A stretch of 64,000 nucleotides of DNA from Plantago ovata (lineage: Eukaryota; Streptophyta; Magnoliopsida; Lamiales; Plantaginaceae): the NCBI GenBank assembly GCA_028274465.1, contig CM051458.1:86634085-86698084 (forward strand). The letters run 5' to 3'. This document shows, piece by piece, positions 24,129 through 37,600 of the stretch (the first letter of the stretch is position 1; the number at the start of each line of letters is the position of its first letter). A program made the translations under genes and the position numbers. The notes under the pieces were generated by a model, which saw only the letters and a list, made by a program, of their open reading frames with translations, had not been told where the DNA came from and made no database searches.

Positions 24129-27100
24129 TCAAGATGTATATGAATATCCTTCTTCAAGGCATTGTGTTCTCACATCTTGCATAACACGCTGTAGTAGGGT
24201 AGGATTACTAGTGACTACAGCATCCACACCCTCCAACAACATTCTGTGCATGGACGCCTCTTCATCCACAGTCCATGAATAAACTTTCTTCTTCCTCCTG
24301 TTATGAATAGCAGACATCAAATGTGTTGCAGACATATAGAGTACTATATTATTAGAATATAGTATGTGCTTAAAATCCATACCCGTGGAGGATTTTCACT
24401 AGTTTTTCATCAATTAAAGGGTGATAAACACCGACAACTCCAGCTCCTCTCATCCTCAGTGGTTGTGTCCTTGTTTTGGTGGACTGATCAATCATTACAA
24501 TGTATCCTACCTACAGAAGCATGAAAAAGATAATGGATGTCAACTACATTTACTATTCTATTCTAACTTGGCTACATCCCCTTATATAGTTTCATTGTGA
24601 AAAAACTCATATTTTGGTCAACTCTGCAACATCACCCGTTTCATTATATATTCAGAACAGTCTGGGGCTTTATTACAAAGTTACTCAAATCTCAAAACAA
24701 GTCGGATACCATGTAACAGAAAGGGTATTGCATTTGGCATAAGTAGCATTCAAACAAGAGTTTTCTAAAGATATAATCCTTGTGGATTAGAGATGCTCAA
24801 GGGATACATAGTGTAACCAACTTACCGTAATGTCATTTGATAACTTAATTACATCCCTTGCTAGAGAATCACTTTTGGCCCATACAATGCAGTTCTTACA
24901 ACTGGTTTTTGAATCTGCAAAAGTATGTGAATAAGCTCACAGGTCACTTTGCAGGAATGTTAATCGTGTTATATAAACTACTAGATCAAGCTCAGGAGAG
25001 AATGACACTGCAGGATCTGCTTAAATATAATGTTTTCATTAAACGAAAAAAAAAAGTAAATCTCCTATGTAAACAGATTGAACTTACCACAGATATGATA
25101 TCCTTGGCAAGACCTTTCTCCTGTAATGGAGGACCAACTTTTGCATCTAAGATCACCTGCCTAACAGATCCTGATATCAACTAACACACAAAAGAAAATC
25201 AGTCTTAAATATAATAACTCACCTATAAGACTATAACCTAGGAAAATAGATTAAAATGGTATAACCATGCTCTCATTTTAACATTTCGCATGTGAGCAGC
25301 CTAAAGCCCTAAACTATTCGTAAGGTGGTATAAATATTCTTTCATGTACAATTAAATCTAATACATTGTCATGTTTTTATTGCAGTACCTTCAGTGCATC
25401 CTCAATGGTTGGAATACTAACATTATGGAACTCCATAGAATGCTGACTGGAACACAGACCTGCAATCTTTAAGAGAGTGAAACAATCTGAGATTTTAATC
25501 AAAATTCACACCTGCCGATTATGTAATAAATAATTATCAAGCCTTTCACCTCTTTTTTGCTCATGTAACCAACTCTAGAAGTATGATTTCCAGATAATCT
25601 CTGCAGATCCCTGCCTGTAGCATGTGAGAATCAACACTCCGGACAGCTCTAGTTTATAATTTCACTCAAGAACTAAAGCAGTGCAGTCACAAAAAGAAAA
25701 GAAGGGAAACTGTGCCAAAACTTACCTTCTTTTTTTGTTCTAAATTTAAAGCATTGCTGTTGATGTTCTATTTTAATAGAGAGACACTTACATAAAGTAT
25801 TGAAGACGCAACTCCATCAATCTATTCATTTCATTTATTTGTAAAAACTCTACCAGAACAATCATATAAATTTCCAACAGGAATGAGATTAGTATCACTT
25901 CTGACAATGTTATTAATAAAACTCATAAACCACTTCCTGAGTTCCTGTACAGCTTATTCATTAGTGCTTCTTTCTATATCTTGTTTCATAAGTTAAATTT
26001 TACCTTCTTTGACTCTTTAAAAAGCTGTTTCACAACTACCGACTTTATTTGTCTGTCCATATACAAACAAATTTCCACCATTATCTTCATTTCACAAGAT
26101 ACAAAACAGCTTTATTTAAGAGTATACACTCAACTAACTAATGCACAAAGTCCTAATCCTGGAATTCCCTTTGCAATGTTATTGACTGGACAAGTTCATG
26201 TGGCTTGAGAGCAGATCATATGGATTTTGCAAAAGAAAGCTATTACCACACACATGTCCAACAATACCTGTCATGAAGGGCAAAGAGTACACCATCTGAT
26301 GAGCGTGATACGTCAATTTCAATGCAATCTACTTGAGAGTCTAGAGCTAAATGATACGCATCCATCTGCCACGGCCAAAAAAAATAATTAAAAAAAAAAC
26401 CAATAAACACATTAATATTAAATTCTACTTTACTTTCCATATACACTGCAGACCAAGAGATTGTAAAGAAACCAGTCTTAAGGGAATATGAGATGCCTAC
26501 AGTGTTGGGAAAGGCCTTCAATGAATCACCCCCATGAGCGCACACTAAAGGAGGACTTCTTATCCAATTGCACTTCTGATATTGTGTCTGTACATCATTT
26601 GCAAAACATAAGTGAACAACGGAAACATGGTTCATTTGGCATCTCAAACTAGCTCAGTCACTTTCTCCAAATAAAATTTTAAAAAACATAATAAAAAAAA
26701 ACATAGAAAACGTTCCTCATCAAAGAGACTGACTAAAGACTAGACCCAGGTTCATTCGGAGTTATGTGTATCATGTACATACATCATGGTAAAAGGTCCA
26801 AGAAGAATCGAGTTAGCAAGTAACACAGGACATCGTCAAGCTGTTAATAGAATGATCAATTATGCATACATTCATGCCTACTTGCCCAGACAGCTATATA
26901 GTCTCAAAAGGCCACAATCAGTAAAACATGATCATGTACGTACCAATACAACATAACTTGCAGAAACCAGCACCGTTCGAAGATCGAAGCAACTAATTTC
27001 ACAGTACCTATGACAATTCGAGTACTACTCAATATCAACAGCTAAGTACCAATAGAGCTACTAATAAAAAGAAATTTAAAAAAAATTAAAAATTCAACAT

Positions 27101-27361
27101 ATCACAATAACAAACAGCAGCAAACAATCACGCGGAAAAATACTTAGAAACACACATAACAATCGATCAAGGTGTAAAAATATAGACCTCTTGAAAGCTG
27201 CGAAGATAGAAATGGAAGTAAAGTGGCGGAACAATCGCAAAGACAGCGAGTGAAAAGAGGAGAAATCGGAACAATTTCCTCCTGGTAAAACTGAATCCGA
27301 CTTGTCTTTGAACACGAAGCTGCTTTCGTTGCCGATCCCATCGCGAGATCAATCTAACCAT
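24129..27361 (-). pseudogene. GDPD4-like glycerophosphodiester phosphodiesterase, copy B, apparent frameshift in exon 7
   Basis: Nine exons: complement(join(24129..24297,24383..24510,24826..24914,25088..25180,25389..25466,25550..25610,26268..26365,26501..26587,27188..27361)). Sizes equal copy A for exons 2-9 except exon 7 (89 against 90 bases). The N-terminus is intact: a basic start (MVRLISRWDRQRKQ), anchor FRFLLFSLAVFAIVPPLYF, then AHGGDSLKAFPNT, CIEIDVSRSSDGVLFALHDR and VRQVILDAKVGPP. In exon 7 one base is missing at the A run after ATTC compared with copy A, so the frame stops after about 17 further residues (near residue 214). Beyond it the C-terminal third (YSWTVDEEASMHRM, DAVVTSNP, ending CLEEGYSYTS) is otherwise well preserved. 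It is either a recent pseudogene or a homopolymer error in the sequence. With the frame kept it would be 325 residues. Confidence 0.8.
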
Positions 27362-27750
27362 AGCTCAAAAGCTTGCTTTCTTCTCTCTCACTAGGTATTT
27401 TGATTTCAGCTCAGTCAGTATCCAATATCCATCCATCTGATTTCATTTCTTCTTTACAGTGTTAATTTACAAAACTACCCTTGATCTCATCCCATTGCAC
27501 TTACGCTGCACGTAACCACACTAGAATAGAGCTCTTTCCCTCCAAATGATATAAATATTTGCCGAGTGCTCCCAGCTCACTTCTACTACTCATATTTTGA
27601 TATTTCAAATCTCTCTCCGATAATTCACTCAGCTGATCAATTCGTATTTCTGAGTGAGTGTTAAACTATTGTCGATCAATTGAGTTTTCTTCTGAAATTG
27701 CACTTACACGATCTGACTGGATTCATCTGTAGGTAGTACTAGCAGCGAAA
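27362..27750. promoter_or_regulatory. Divergent promoter between GDPD4 copy B and the coiled-coil gene
   Basis: The two start codons are only 389 bases apart in head-to-head orientation, so both 5' leaders and promoters must lie here. CTCTCTC-rich leader pieces face both ways, and a TATAAATAT motif sits near 27550. A diverged copy of the interval is next to GDPD4 copy A (22.8-23.0 kb). Confidence 0.6.
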
Positions 27751-30700
27751 ATGGAGGAGCTGTTTCAGTACATGAAGACTTTCCGCTCACAAGTGAATGG
27801 TATCTCTCTCTCTACTCTCTCTGCTTGTAATCATTTAGGTCAAATGGAAACCGATGAGCTCTTCGATTGATGTTATGAAGTTCAATTGATAGTAGATTTG
27901 CATTGATGACGAATGTGCTTGACAGGATTTGGAACTGAATTACTGTTACATGTTAAAGCATTGATAGAACTTGAAATTGTTCTACTGTGTAAATTGTTTG
28001 ATGACTTGATAGATAGCTCGACTGATAGTACATTGGCATCGAAAACGAATGTGGTCGTGAGGATCTGATGCTGTATTGTTAGTTGCTAAAATGATTTGAT
28101 TGAACTCGGAATTAGTCCATGTCAAAATTGTTCCAACGATAGTAGATTTGTTTAGAAAACGGATTTGTTTGATAGGATTGATGCTGAACTATTAGTTGCT
28201 GAAATGATTTGTTAGAACTTCACATTAGTCTACTGTGAAAATTATTGAATCGATGATATTTGAGTTTTGACTGGTAGAATAGTTGCACAGAAAACGAATA
28301 CGTGAAGATTTGTTGCTGACTGTCCTGATTGATTTGAGAGAACACTAAAATAGGCTGTGTGAAACTACAGATGTAGCAGATAACGCAGCGGAGACAACTC
28401 TTGAGGAGCATTTGCAGTGTTCCACTATTGAAACTCTCCAAGCGGATCTCGATTCAGGTTTTTATACGCTCCAGTATTGTTAATTTAACACTGCTTCTAT
28501 ATTGAAACACAAGCCAATCAGTCATTTTTTGTCTATTTCTCCTCTATATTTTGTCATTTGCTTCGGTTTTCTCTGCTTGTGTATCCCATCCTTTTCATAA
28601 TCTCGAGTTCTCGACGATTGTGTATATATACTGCTCTTCATGCTTATGCTCATATAATTGAAGAATTCTATGATTCCTGCTTCTGTGACTTCTCTTTTCC
28701 CTTCTTTTTCTGTGGACATGATTACTAATACATGACACTGCCTCGGATCTCTGTATCTTATTGTTTATTGTCGAATAAATTGCAGTGAGAAGTGAAACTA
28801 GACAGGTCAAGGAGGAAGTAGATAACATGGCCAAGCAAAAGAGGGATATCTGTTCTCAGATTCTGGAAAAGCAGAGGAAACTTGTTTCTATGGAATCAGA
28901 TTCTTCCACTCTTAATGATGTACATGGATTTCTTGGTCTGCTAATTTACATATGATAATCCTTTTCACATGTGAACAAAATGAGCTGATTATTCTTTCGT
29001 CTTGACTGGCATTCAGACATTAAAGCTTATGCAACAGGAGAAACTAAGCTTCTCTTTAAAACTAGAAGAGAAAAGGTAACAAGCAAAATCATATGCCACA
29101 GAAAATGGTGAGACTATTACTAACTCCATGTCTGATTCTGATCACAGTGCATATTACAAGATGGTTGGGGAAGACCTCATTAGACAACTAGAAGAACAGC
29201 TGGTATTATCTTGCTGTGAGGCTTCAAAATCATGCACATCATTATTAGTACTAAACTAGTGCCTAAATTGCAGGAATGTGTGAATTCTCAGAAAACTAGC
29301 TCAAGAACTGAAGAATGCATGGTAATTGATTTAATAAATATTAGTTTCTGTGTTTACCAAAAAAAATAAAAATTGTGATTTTAAACTTTTGCTTCCTTCT
29401 GGTATTACCTTGGCAAAAAGTTATTTGGAGGAAATCCAACTGTCAAACTGTGTCCGTTTTCTTACTTATTACTGTACTTTATATCTTTCACTAATTACCA
29501 TTTACAAATACTGCAGATATGTGACAATCCAAGTGGAACAGAAGGTAACAAATCATAGTATTTCTTAGTACTATATGATAGGAATGTCATCTACCTTCCA
29601 ATCTCTTCCCATCACGACGTTGAAAAGATTATAACGGTTAAGTTATATATTACATGTGGAAATCATATGAACAAACTACAATGTATTGGCAACATTAACA
29701 ATGAAAACCTTGCCTGAGATTATATCTGAGCTAACGGTTGGAGATCACTTTGCCGATGTTAATTTCTTCTGAAATTACAGTGCTTTCCTGATTCACAGAC
29801 TTACAGGACAACCAGAGTGAAATATTGACGATGCAAGTTAATGCTGCTAAAACAAAACTAGATCAGATAGTGCAGTCAAAATCAAATCTTATTCTTGAGA
29901 ATGAAAAGGTACGGTTGTGAAAATGCATATAAATGTTCATACTATCTTACAGTCGAGAGATATGGCCAATTGGGAACAAAAAAACATCACTTTATTACTT
30001 TACTGTGTTTATCACATAGTTGAGTAGTTTTGTACCCATTTCATTGACAGGAATTCAGTTAAAAAAGAATGTTATATCAGTATGCATAGATATTGATCTT
30101 CTCCTATGTCCTATCCCCCAACTAAACTTTTTGTTTAGGACATAGCTGAAAAATCTTCTAGTTTACAGACAAACATTAGCATAATGTATCTATTCTGAGG
30201 TGATGCAAGTGATGCAAATGATGCAAATAAAGTAGCTGTACCTTGTTGAACCATGTGTCAGAACTCAGAACCATGTTATTAATTTTTTTCGTTAATATTT
30301 TGGCATTACAGCTGAGGCAGTCTGTTGAACAAGTGAAAGCAAGAATCAACAACTTTAAGGTGTGGTATATGACCCTTCATATATATTTGTATTCAATTTA
30401 TTAATTGTATTTGGCTCATGTATCCATTTTCTGGATATCATGTGTGCTTGCTAGGATCAATGTATGCAGGGGTCAGAGCCATTATCAGTACTTCAGGAAG
30501 GATTAGACCAATCCTCACAAATATGTATTAATAGTGGCTGTTTTTGCAGCCTGAACTTAGAGCAATGGATGATAAAAGCTTGGAAGTAGAGCTTCAGGAT
30601 CTCTCATCAGACAAAGCTGGAGAAACTGAATATGTCCAATCTCTTCAACTCCAGATCATGAAATTGAAGGTAAGCTGCACGGCTTACTCTCACTCTATGC

Positions 30701-30879
30701 TGTTATTTAACTCTAGCAAAACACTAGTCTATTGCTGGAAAAGATATACTCTGGCTAAGTATTTGATTTTCTGCAATTTAATTTATGTTCCTGTTTTCTT
30801 CTTCTTCAAGGAAATTATGCAGACTGTTAATTGCCCTTGCGGTGAGGAATACCTTATTAAGCTGGGGGACAGCGATTGA
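27751..30879 (+). CDS. Coiled-coil protein with C-terminal CPC motif, function unknown
   Basis: Eleven exons: join(27751..27799,28371..28457,28786..28919,29017..29075,29148..29202,29274..29321,29517..29544,29799..29908,30312..30359,30550..30669,30811..30879), 268 residues, every junction GT-AG and in phase. It starts MEELFQYMKTFRSQVN. Long heptad-rich, Glu/Lys/Gln-rich stretches follow (about 45-130 and 165-255), with TRQVKEEVDNMAKQKRD, LRQSVEQVKARINNF and LQLQIMKLKEIMQ. It ends NCPCGEEYLIKLGDSD. No enzyme domain is visible. I do not recognise the family; a structural or kinetochore-type coiled coil is possible but not supported by a specific motif. Exon 2 recurs three times in the minus-strand fragment at 51.5-52.2 kb, and exon 1 as a relic at 23.0 kb. 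Confidence 0.8.
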
Positions 30880-31657
30880 AACTCAGGGCACAAAAGTGGA
30901 GAAATTTTCGAAGAGATAATGCAGACTAGCAAAACATAACTCACTGTTTGGATTTTGGAGCATCACAGACCCCTCTCAAGCTAGTTATACTGTGAGGATT
31001 TGAGTGGAGTTGAATATAAATACATAATTCTTGTTTGCGGGGTTTGAGTAGACTTCTTTTCCCGGTTTCCTTTTTCTTTGTTTTCCATCTGTTTGCTCTG
31101 GCAGTGGACTGATTTGCATAAACAGCCAACTGTTTTAGCTCTCGAAAAGATTTGACTTCAAACTGAAGCACAGGAAGAGATTCTGTCCTTAGATAATTCA
31201 TGTTCTTGTGATATATTGATAAATATGCCTGGAATACACTGTCAAGTTCATGCTGTTTATCCAAATAGCACGCCTGTTACGTACCAGGTAACATGTGATA
31301 TATCCCAGAGTAGGGGGGAGAAAAGATGGGCCCCAATGTCCCAATTCAGAACCCGCAGATGGCATAACCCCATGCTTATGTAAATTCTTACTTGGGGTTA
31401 TGCTAGAATTTACAGACTACCTAATCCACCTTTATCATGCCACGCAATAGAGGTTACAAATGTTAAATGTCATATGAACCAAGAAAAAAAGGTATAGGAG
31501 CAGATGCATAAGTTAATTATCACAGGTTCAAGTTATTAAGTTCTGATCAAACCCAGTGAGGCCAAAGCCATTTTACATTACAGAAAAATATATCAGGCTG
31601 AAATTTCTATATGGAGTTATGGACCGCACAAAAGGAAGCCAAAAAGTATCCACAATC
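30880..31657. other. Convergent 3' flanks
   Basis: 3' UTR of the coiled-coil gene and 3' flank of eIF2D. No additional gene was seen. Confidence 0.5.
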
Positions 31658-34600
31658 CTACTTTCTGCTAGTCTTGTCATAAACTTCAATGAATCTCTTG
31701 TGGATCCCATACTGCTCAATAAGATGTCTTGCAAGATCATCAATGACGCCGCCCTGGACCAAGACTTCGAGCCCCTTCTTTCCTGTAAGAATTTAACATT
31801 GGAAAACAAAAGTATTCAGCGTTGAGTGAAGTAACAAGCACACACAACAATCAATAAATGATGGTAATAATTAAGCACCAAAATGCTATGCTATCAACTA
31901 AACATATTTTTCACAGGACCAAGAAATGGAATCTTTTAGCAGACTACTTGAAAGGACAAAGGAGTCGAACAAACTATGGTCAGTAAGCACGTAAAACATT
32001 CTTGTTTTCACTGTGCTGGGCTAGACAACCCCATGCAGAAGTTATCAAATCAGAATTTTCAAGCAGATGATTCAGTCCATCTTTGATATTTATAATCACT
32101 GCAACACATTTTGAAGCTTTCCACAGCCTTGTGAACCTTTTCTGGCTGATAACTCTAATCTAGAAAAGAAATGTATGATACCCAAGGTTGACGTTCTAAA
32201 GATGTTTGGGACAGAATATACATAGCTATCTATTTATGTTTTGTGATGTAACTGGATAAAATTCTCAATAAATAGCCGACAAATCGAATAAGAATTATGG
32301 CTGCACATTAATTCTGAAAGCTGGATTGAGTGATATTTGGCGTTGACCGGAGGGGTATATTGGGGTAGAAGGCAGTGTGACAGTGAAACTAATATAAAGG
32401 CTAAAGGCCATACCAGGAAGTTCAGCTGTTGTTGTACTACAAGCAAACTTCTTCTGCAGCTCTGAAGCCAACGCCTCTCCGTCTATTAAAAATGACTCCA
32501 GACCAGAAAGTTTCGTAACCTTTTTATTCCCTTGCCTCCGTTCAGTCAATATTTGGATTGGCTTTAGTGCACCTTTCCGGATAACAGAATCACTTCCTCT
32601 TGTCACTACATGATGAGCATGCATGCGACTGACAAAGGTTTGTCCCACGTCCTTTTATGGATTTCAGTGGGGTACATCGTACCTTTTTTAATAGCCCCCT
32701 TAAATAGAGCATCACATAAAGCTGCATCCAAAACTACCTTGGTCTTGTCCATTTGCTTGACAAGCTTTTCCTTTTCAATATACTCAAAGACAATTTGAGA
32801 AACTTCTGAAGCAGTATATAACTTGCTTGTGTCAGCCCCAACAGCAGCAAATATAGGGTTGACATGTGTACTTGACTTATAAATCTCAGAAACTTCAAGT
32901 ATTTTATGAGACTGTCCTTCATTTGAGGCTGTTTTTGTGGATTGCTCATTCTTTTCCACTTTCTTCTTCTCTGGCTTGAAGGAAGTATAGTCCGGGTGTT
33001 TACGGTTAACAGAGGACAATATCACCTCCTTTTTGTGCTTATCTTCTTTAACTGAGATCTAAAAAAAAAAGACGCTCAGATCGGGAGAACAAATACATAC
33101 AAAGAAGTAGAAAGGATCATTCCATATAGATGGATTCAAAAGCAATTTATTGAATGGTGAGTCATTTCCCTTCCCCAGTTATAAAATGAACTTGCGGAAT
33201 ATATATATTACTAGAAAAATGTTATAACTTAGTCTAGTCATATTATAAACTAAAATAAGATATCTATAAGCTCTTGAAGATAAATAGCCAAACAAATATT
33301 TTCAGCATTTGCAGAGAAGAGAAGAATATGTGTTTTATGCACGATTAAAAGGTGGCCATTTGCAGTGATCCCCATAAAAAACTTCAGCTACACACGAATT
33401 CTACAAGCAGGAGTACTATAAATTTTATCTAAAATTTGGAAACAAAATGCAATAATGAGTTCCGCGAAACTTGGAGAGGGACCATAAAAGAATAACTCCA
33501 TCGGTTATGCGATTCAAGCACAATGGAGTAAGTTTACAATTGGAAAAAACTTCATTTACCTAGTAAAACCATGAAAGGTTCTTTGAGATGGTCAAAGGCT
33601 TATGCAATGCAAACTATTTATCAGTTTGTTGCTAATTGCATCTCATCCATCAGTTGGTTTCTTTTTTTCTTTTTTTTTTTTTTTCCAATTCCAAAAGCTG
33701 GGATGAAGTACATGTGTTAGTTTGTGCGGGGATAAGCATTTAAGAATTATTAAATGAAGACAATCAGATTGAGCACTCACCAACTTAGTAGTGGCTCTAG
33801 ACTGTAGCCACTTTGACAGTTTCTTGTAAGAAGACTTCTTAATATCTAGCGTAACACCTGAAGGCCTACAAGGCAATACATGACCAGACCTGTAACATCA
33901 AAAAGAAAAAGCAAATAGTTATTATGTTATACATTTGCAAACAAATAACTAATGGGACACAGAAATGGACATGGATATCGTAAGCATTGCGATGAAAACC
34001 TAAAGCACTCAGACAGCATCAAGGACCAATAAGATTTAGAAAAGGTAAGAAATATAAACAATAAATAACAAGACACAAGAACGGGATCTTTTTCATAGCA
34101 AGTGTTACCATTCAAACATGTGAGCTTCAGTATTTTGGGCAGAACGGACAAAAACAAAAAATCTTTAGCAAGGCAAAAAGACCAGTCTCGAGTATATCTT
34201 CTATATTAACCTTATTCTAAACCTAAATGTGGTGCTACATTTAAACATTCAAAATCAGTAACAATAAAATCATATAACAATTCAGTAGGTGGTAGTTCTA
34301 CTGTGATTCACAAAAATAAATAAAGTTTTGCTGTCACAGTACACATGTGCACCATAACCACTAGAACTAGAAAGAGAATACATAATCATATAAAAATATT
34401 ACTGGATTAAACTGAAACTTAGAAGCTACATTACACATAACATATCAACTCATGCCAAACAACGTAAATCATCAAGCAGCAAGAGCTAAAATTATACATA
34501 TAAAGATATCGACTCATGCAAAGCAACGTAAAACATCAACAGTGAGAAGAATATCTCCAATGTCTTTATACCATAATGTACTTCCTGGCATGGGCAAATC

Positions 34601-37600
34601 TTTGTCTTGAATAGTTGTATGCAATGCTTGCAAAAGGCTTTTGTCTAATAGGATATCTATATCTTCGACAGAAAATGATTGCTGCTCATCAACATAGGAC
34701 TCGGTGCCTGGCACATTGTTGGTAAGCTGTAGATCAGACATAGTTGTGGTGACTTGTTCATCAACATCATTCACCACTGCAGGTTCTTCTTCATTTGTGA
34801 CAGAGGGACCAATATTAGCATCACTCGAAGCGCCAGTATCTTCACTGTTAATCATCTTCTCTTCACCAAGTAATGAGTCATCTTCAAATGAACCAGAAGC
34901 CTGAGCAGCAGAAACAAAAGCAGGGTCCTCAAAAACAGCATCGGCATAGAATCCAGCATTTGGAACATAACAATTTTCAGCAGATTCCCTGAGAGAAAAA
35001 CAATGGGAACAAAAGAAAAAGGATTGGTAAAGAGATATATTAAAAATTAAATAAAAGAAATCCAGCCCTTTACAATTTCAAATAAGGTTTCCACCGTGAA
35101 ATTTACAGGCTACTCTTACCAAAGTGTATCTCGATAGTAATGGCCAATTCTCAGTGCTTTTCCACGTAAGCCTGCGTTCGAGGCTTCGGTGCTACTCATG
35201 GTGGTAGTGCCTACCTGAGTAAAGACATTTCACATGCCTACTAAGCTCATTTTCAATTAATAGAATCAGGCAACAACTATATCTTTATAACTTACAGCTA
35301 TCGGAGCTGGATTGCCAGGGACTTTCACAGACCATGGCTCACCAGCAGCAAATGATGGAAGACCTTCTGGAGGAATTTGAATTCCGGGAAACATCAAATC
35401 TGCCCCGCCGAGCATAAATCGAGAGACCTCACCCCCTTTCAGCATGAAAGCAGGCAAGAGATCTGGAACTTTCCATAAAGCATAAACTACCACCAAATGG
35501 AAGAGACAAGTCTCAGTAAAAGCACTTTGTGAATTTCTCCACTAAATACCAGGGCATAATCATATGTAATCCAAATACAATAACTGCAATATTGAACTAA
35601 TGCAGTTAACTAAAGCATCTTCACGGTTTATTAAAGTAGGGAATCATACAGTAATTATTTACTGTGTAGTTTACCGGTTAGATTTTGGTTGATAAGTCAG
35701 CTGCTTTTCAAATAGTGCAATCGTAAACAAATTTACCGAGTGCCAGGCCAGCATGTGGCCCAAAACAAAACGGCTATTGCTTTCTGTATTGTTGAACTAA
35801 TAATGAAGTCAAACGGAGCATCGTCACAAAATATTAAACAGGGATTTTTCTTTTTTTTTTTTTGGTTTCCTTTTTTGCAACATAATTATTTCTTCCCTTC
35901 TCCGAATTATGCAGTTGCAGAATATGCAATACTTGATAAGTAGTCAACTGCCAAGTGACTTTTCATACAGTGCACGTCATAAGTTAGGTTAGTAATAAGT
36001 TGAATCATAACTATCCCAAATCCACTAGACTATTTTGCCGAGCACAATGAACTCTCTTACAAACCAAGAATCATTAGTCATATGCAGCATGAAGCAATCT
36101 TATCACATCATAGATTCGTAGTCAATGATAGAAACATCATATTAATAGCATTCATACCGCGCTAGAACTCTGCTTCTGCACAGTTTCTGCGGCTTCCACT
36201 CTACGCAAATACGCAATGCAGGTTTTAGTAATGTACACTACAGGCACCTTTTTTAGCATTTCTGTAGTCAAAAGAAGTCATTGTATGCAGGATTGGGTTT
36301 TTCTTGCTACTCGCAAATACTTAGATGTACATTTTTATCACTCTCTACTTAGTTTTGTTGAGCACTTCTACTGCCTGGTAGAAATTAAATGTTTCCTGGT
36401 TCCATACGAACAGCATTATTAGTATTTTTGAAGAACTATATCCCTGATAAGTAAAAACAAAATGTTGTTTCCAGTCCCACACACTGGTTTATTGGTCTTC
36501 TAGGTGCAGATATGCTTGATTGCTCTATTTTAGAAAGGACTCCTTTCTGCTTCGTTGATCAATTCATCATACATAAGTACGGGTAGAATAAAATAGAAAT
36601 CCATTTCAGGAGATAAAATCTGATATACGTAATTTTCTAGCTTTGATTTTCTGTTTTTGTAATAATACTTAAGGACATGACCAGGATACTCATAAGTACT
36701 CAAAAGTCAACAAGTAATAGGGGTCCAAGTAACTATGAATTCTTTGGGAATTGTGATGCTCGATTCTCTTCCTATCTATGGTTAATAAAAAACAAGTATC
36801 TGGGTTTACATTTGAAGGGGAACTTCTGGAAGGTCAGTGAGCTTTCCGGAGTTCAGTGATAACCTCAACACCTTCAACCAAAGTACTTGGACATAATTGC
36901 TCTGCGCACATTTCAAACTTTCAAAAATTTCTATAATGAATGAAGAAGTTCCGTTTTAAAAGGGTTCCTACTTCCAAGAAAGGAGATATTTCGCATCCAT
37001 GATTGTAATGATTATTCTAAGAAAAGACGAATATGTAGGGGCATCACAGAAATCTGCTTCAAATGAAGTTAACTTTCCTTTCTTATCATGGACGATGCCA
37101 CATACACGGCTATTATTTCTAAATATATTCTTCATGGCCCTAGAAGCATCATTTAGGTTATTTCTAGTGCATCTGGATTAATTATTGTTATTCCATGTTG
37201 CAAGTATTCCACATCATCTCGCCATGCTACTTTTAATACAACAATATATCGAAATCCAGGTAATTTACAACCTTCAAATCTAAAAAAGGTATATAAAAGA
37301 TAAGAATACAAGACAAAACAGCAAGCTAGCGTATTAGTAGTACTACCTGTAGGGAAAATTTCTGCACCCCTTCCATCACTGTCATAGAACATTGGACAGT
37401 CACCTTCGAGACCATATACAAGAACACGGTTCGGGTACTTGGATACAGTTAGTTCTACCTAAGAAAAAGGGAAAACAAAATAGACGTTAAAACACAAACT
37501 AGGCCAACTCCCAACATCTACAAGAGACAAAAGTAACGATCGGGTAATAATTTTTAAATCATTCTTTTCCATCACTATTCGACTTATACTTGCCAACAAA

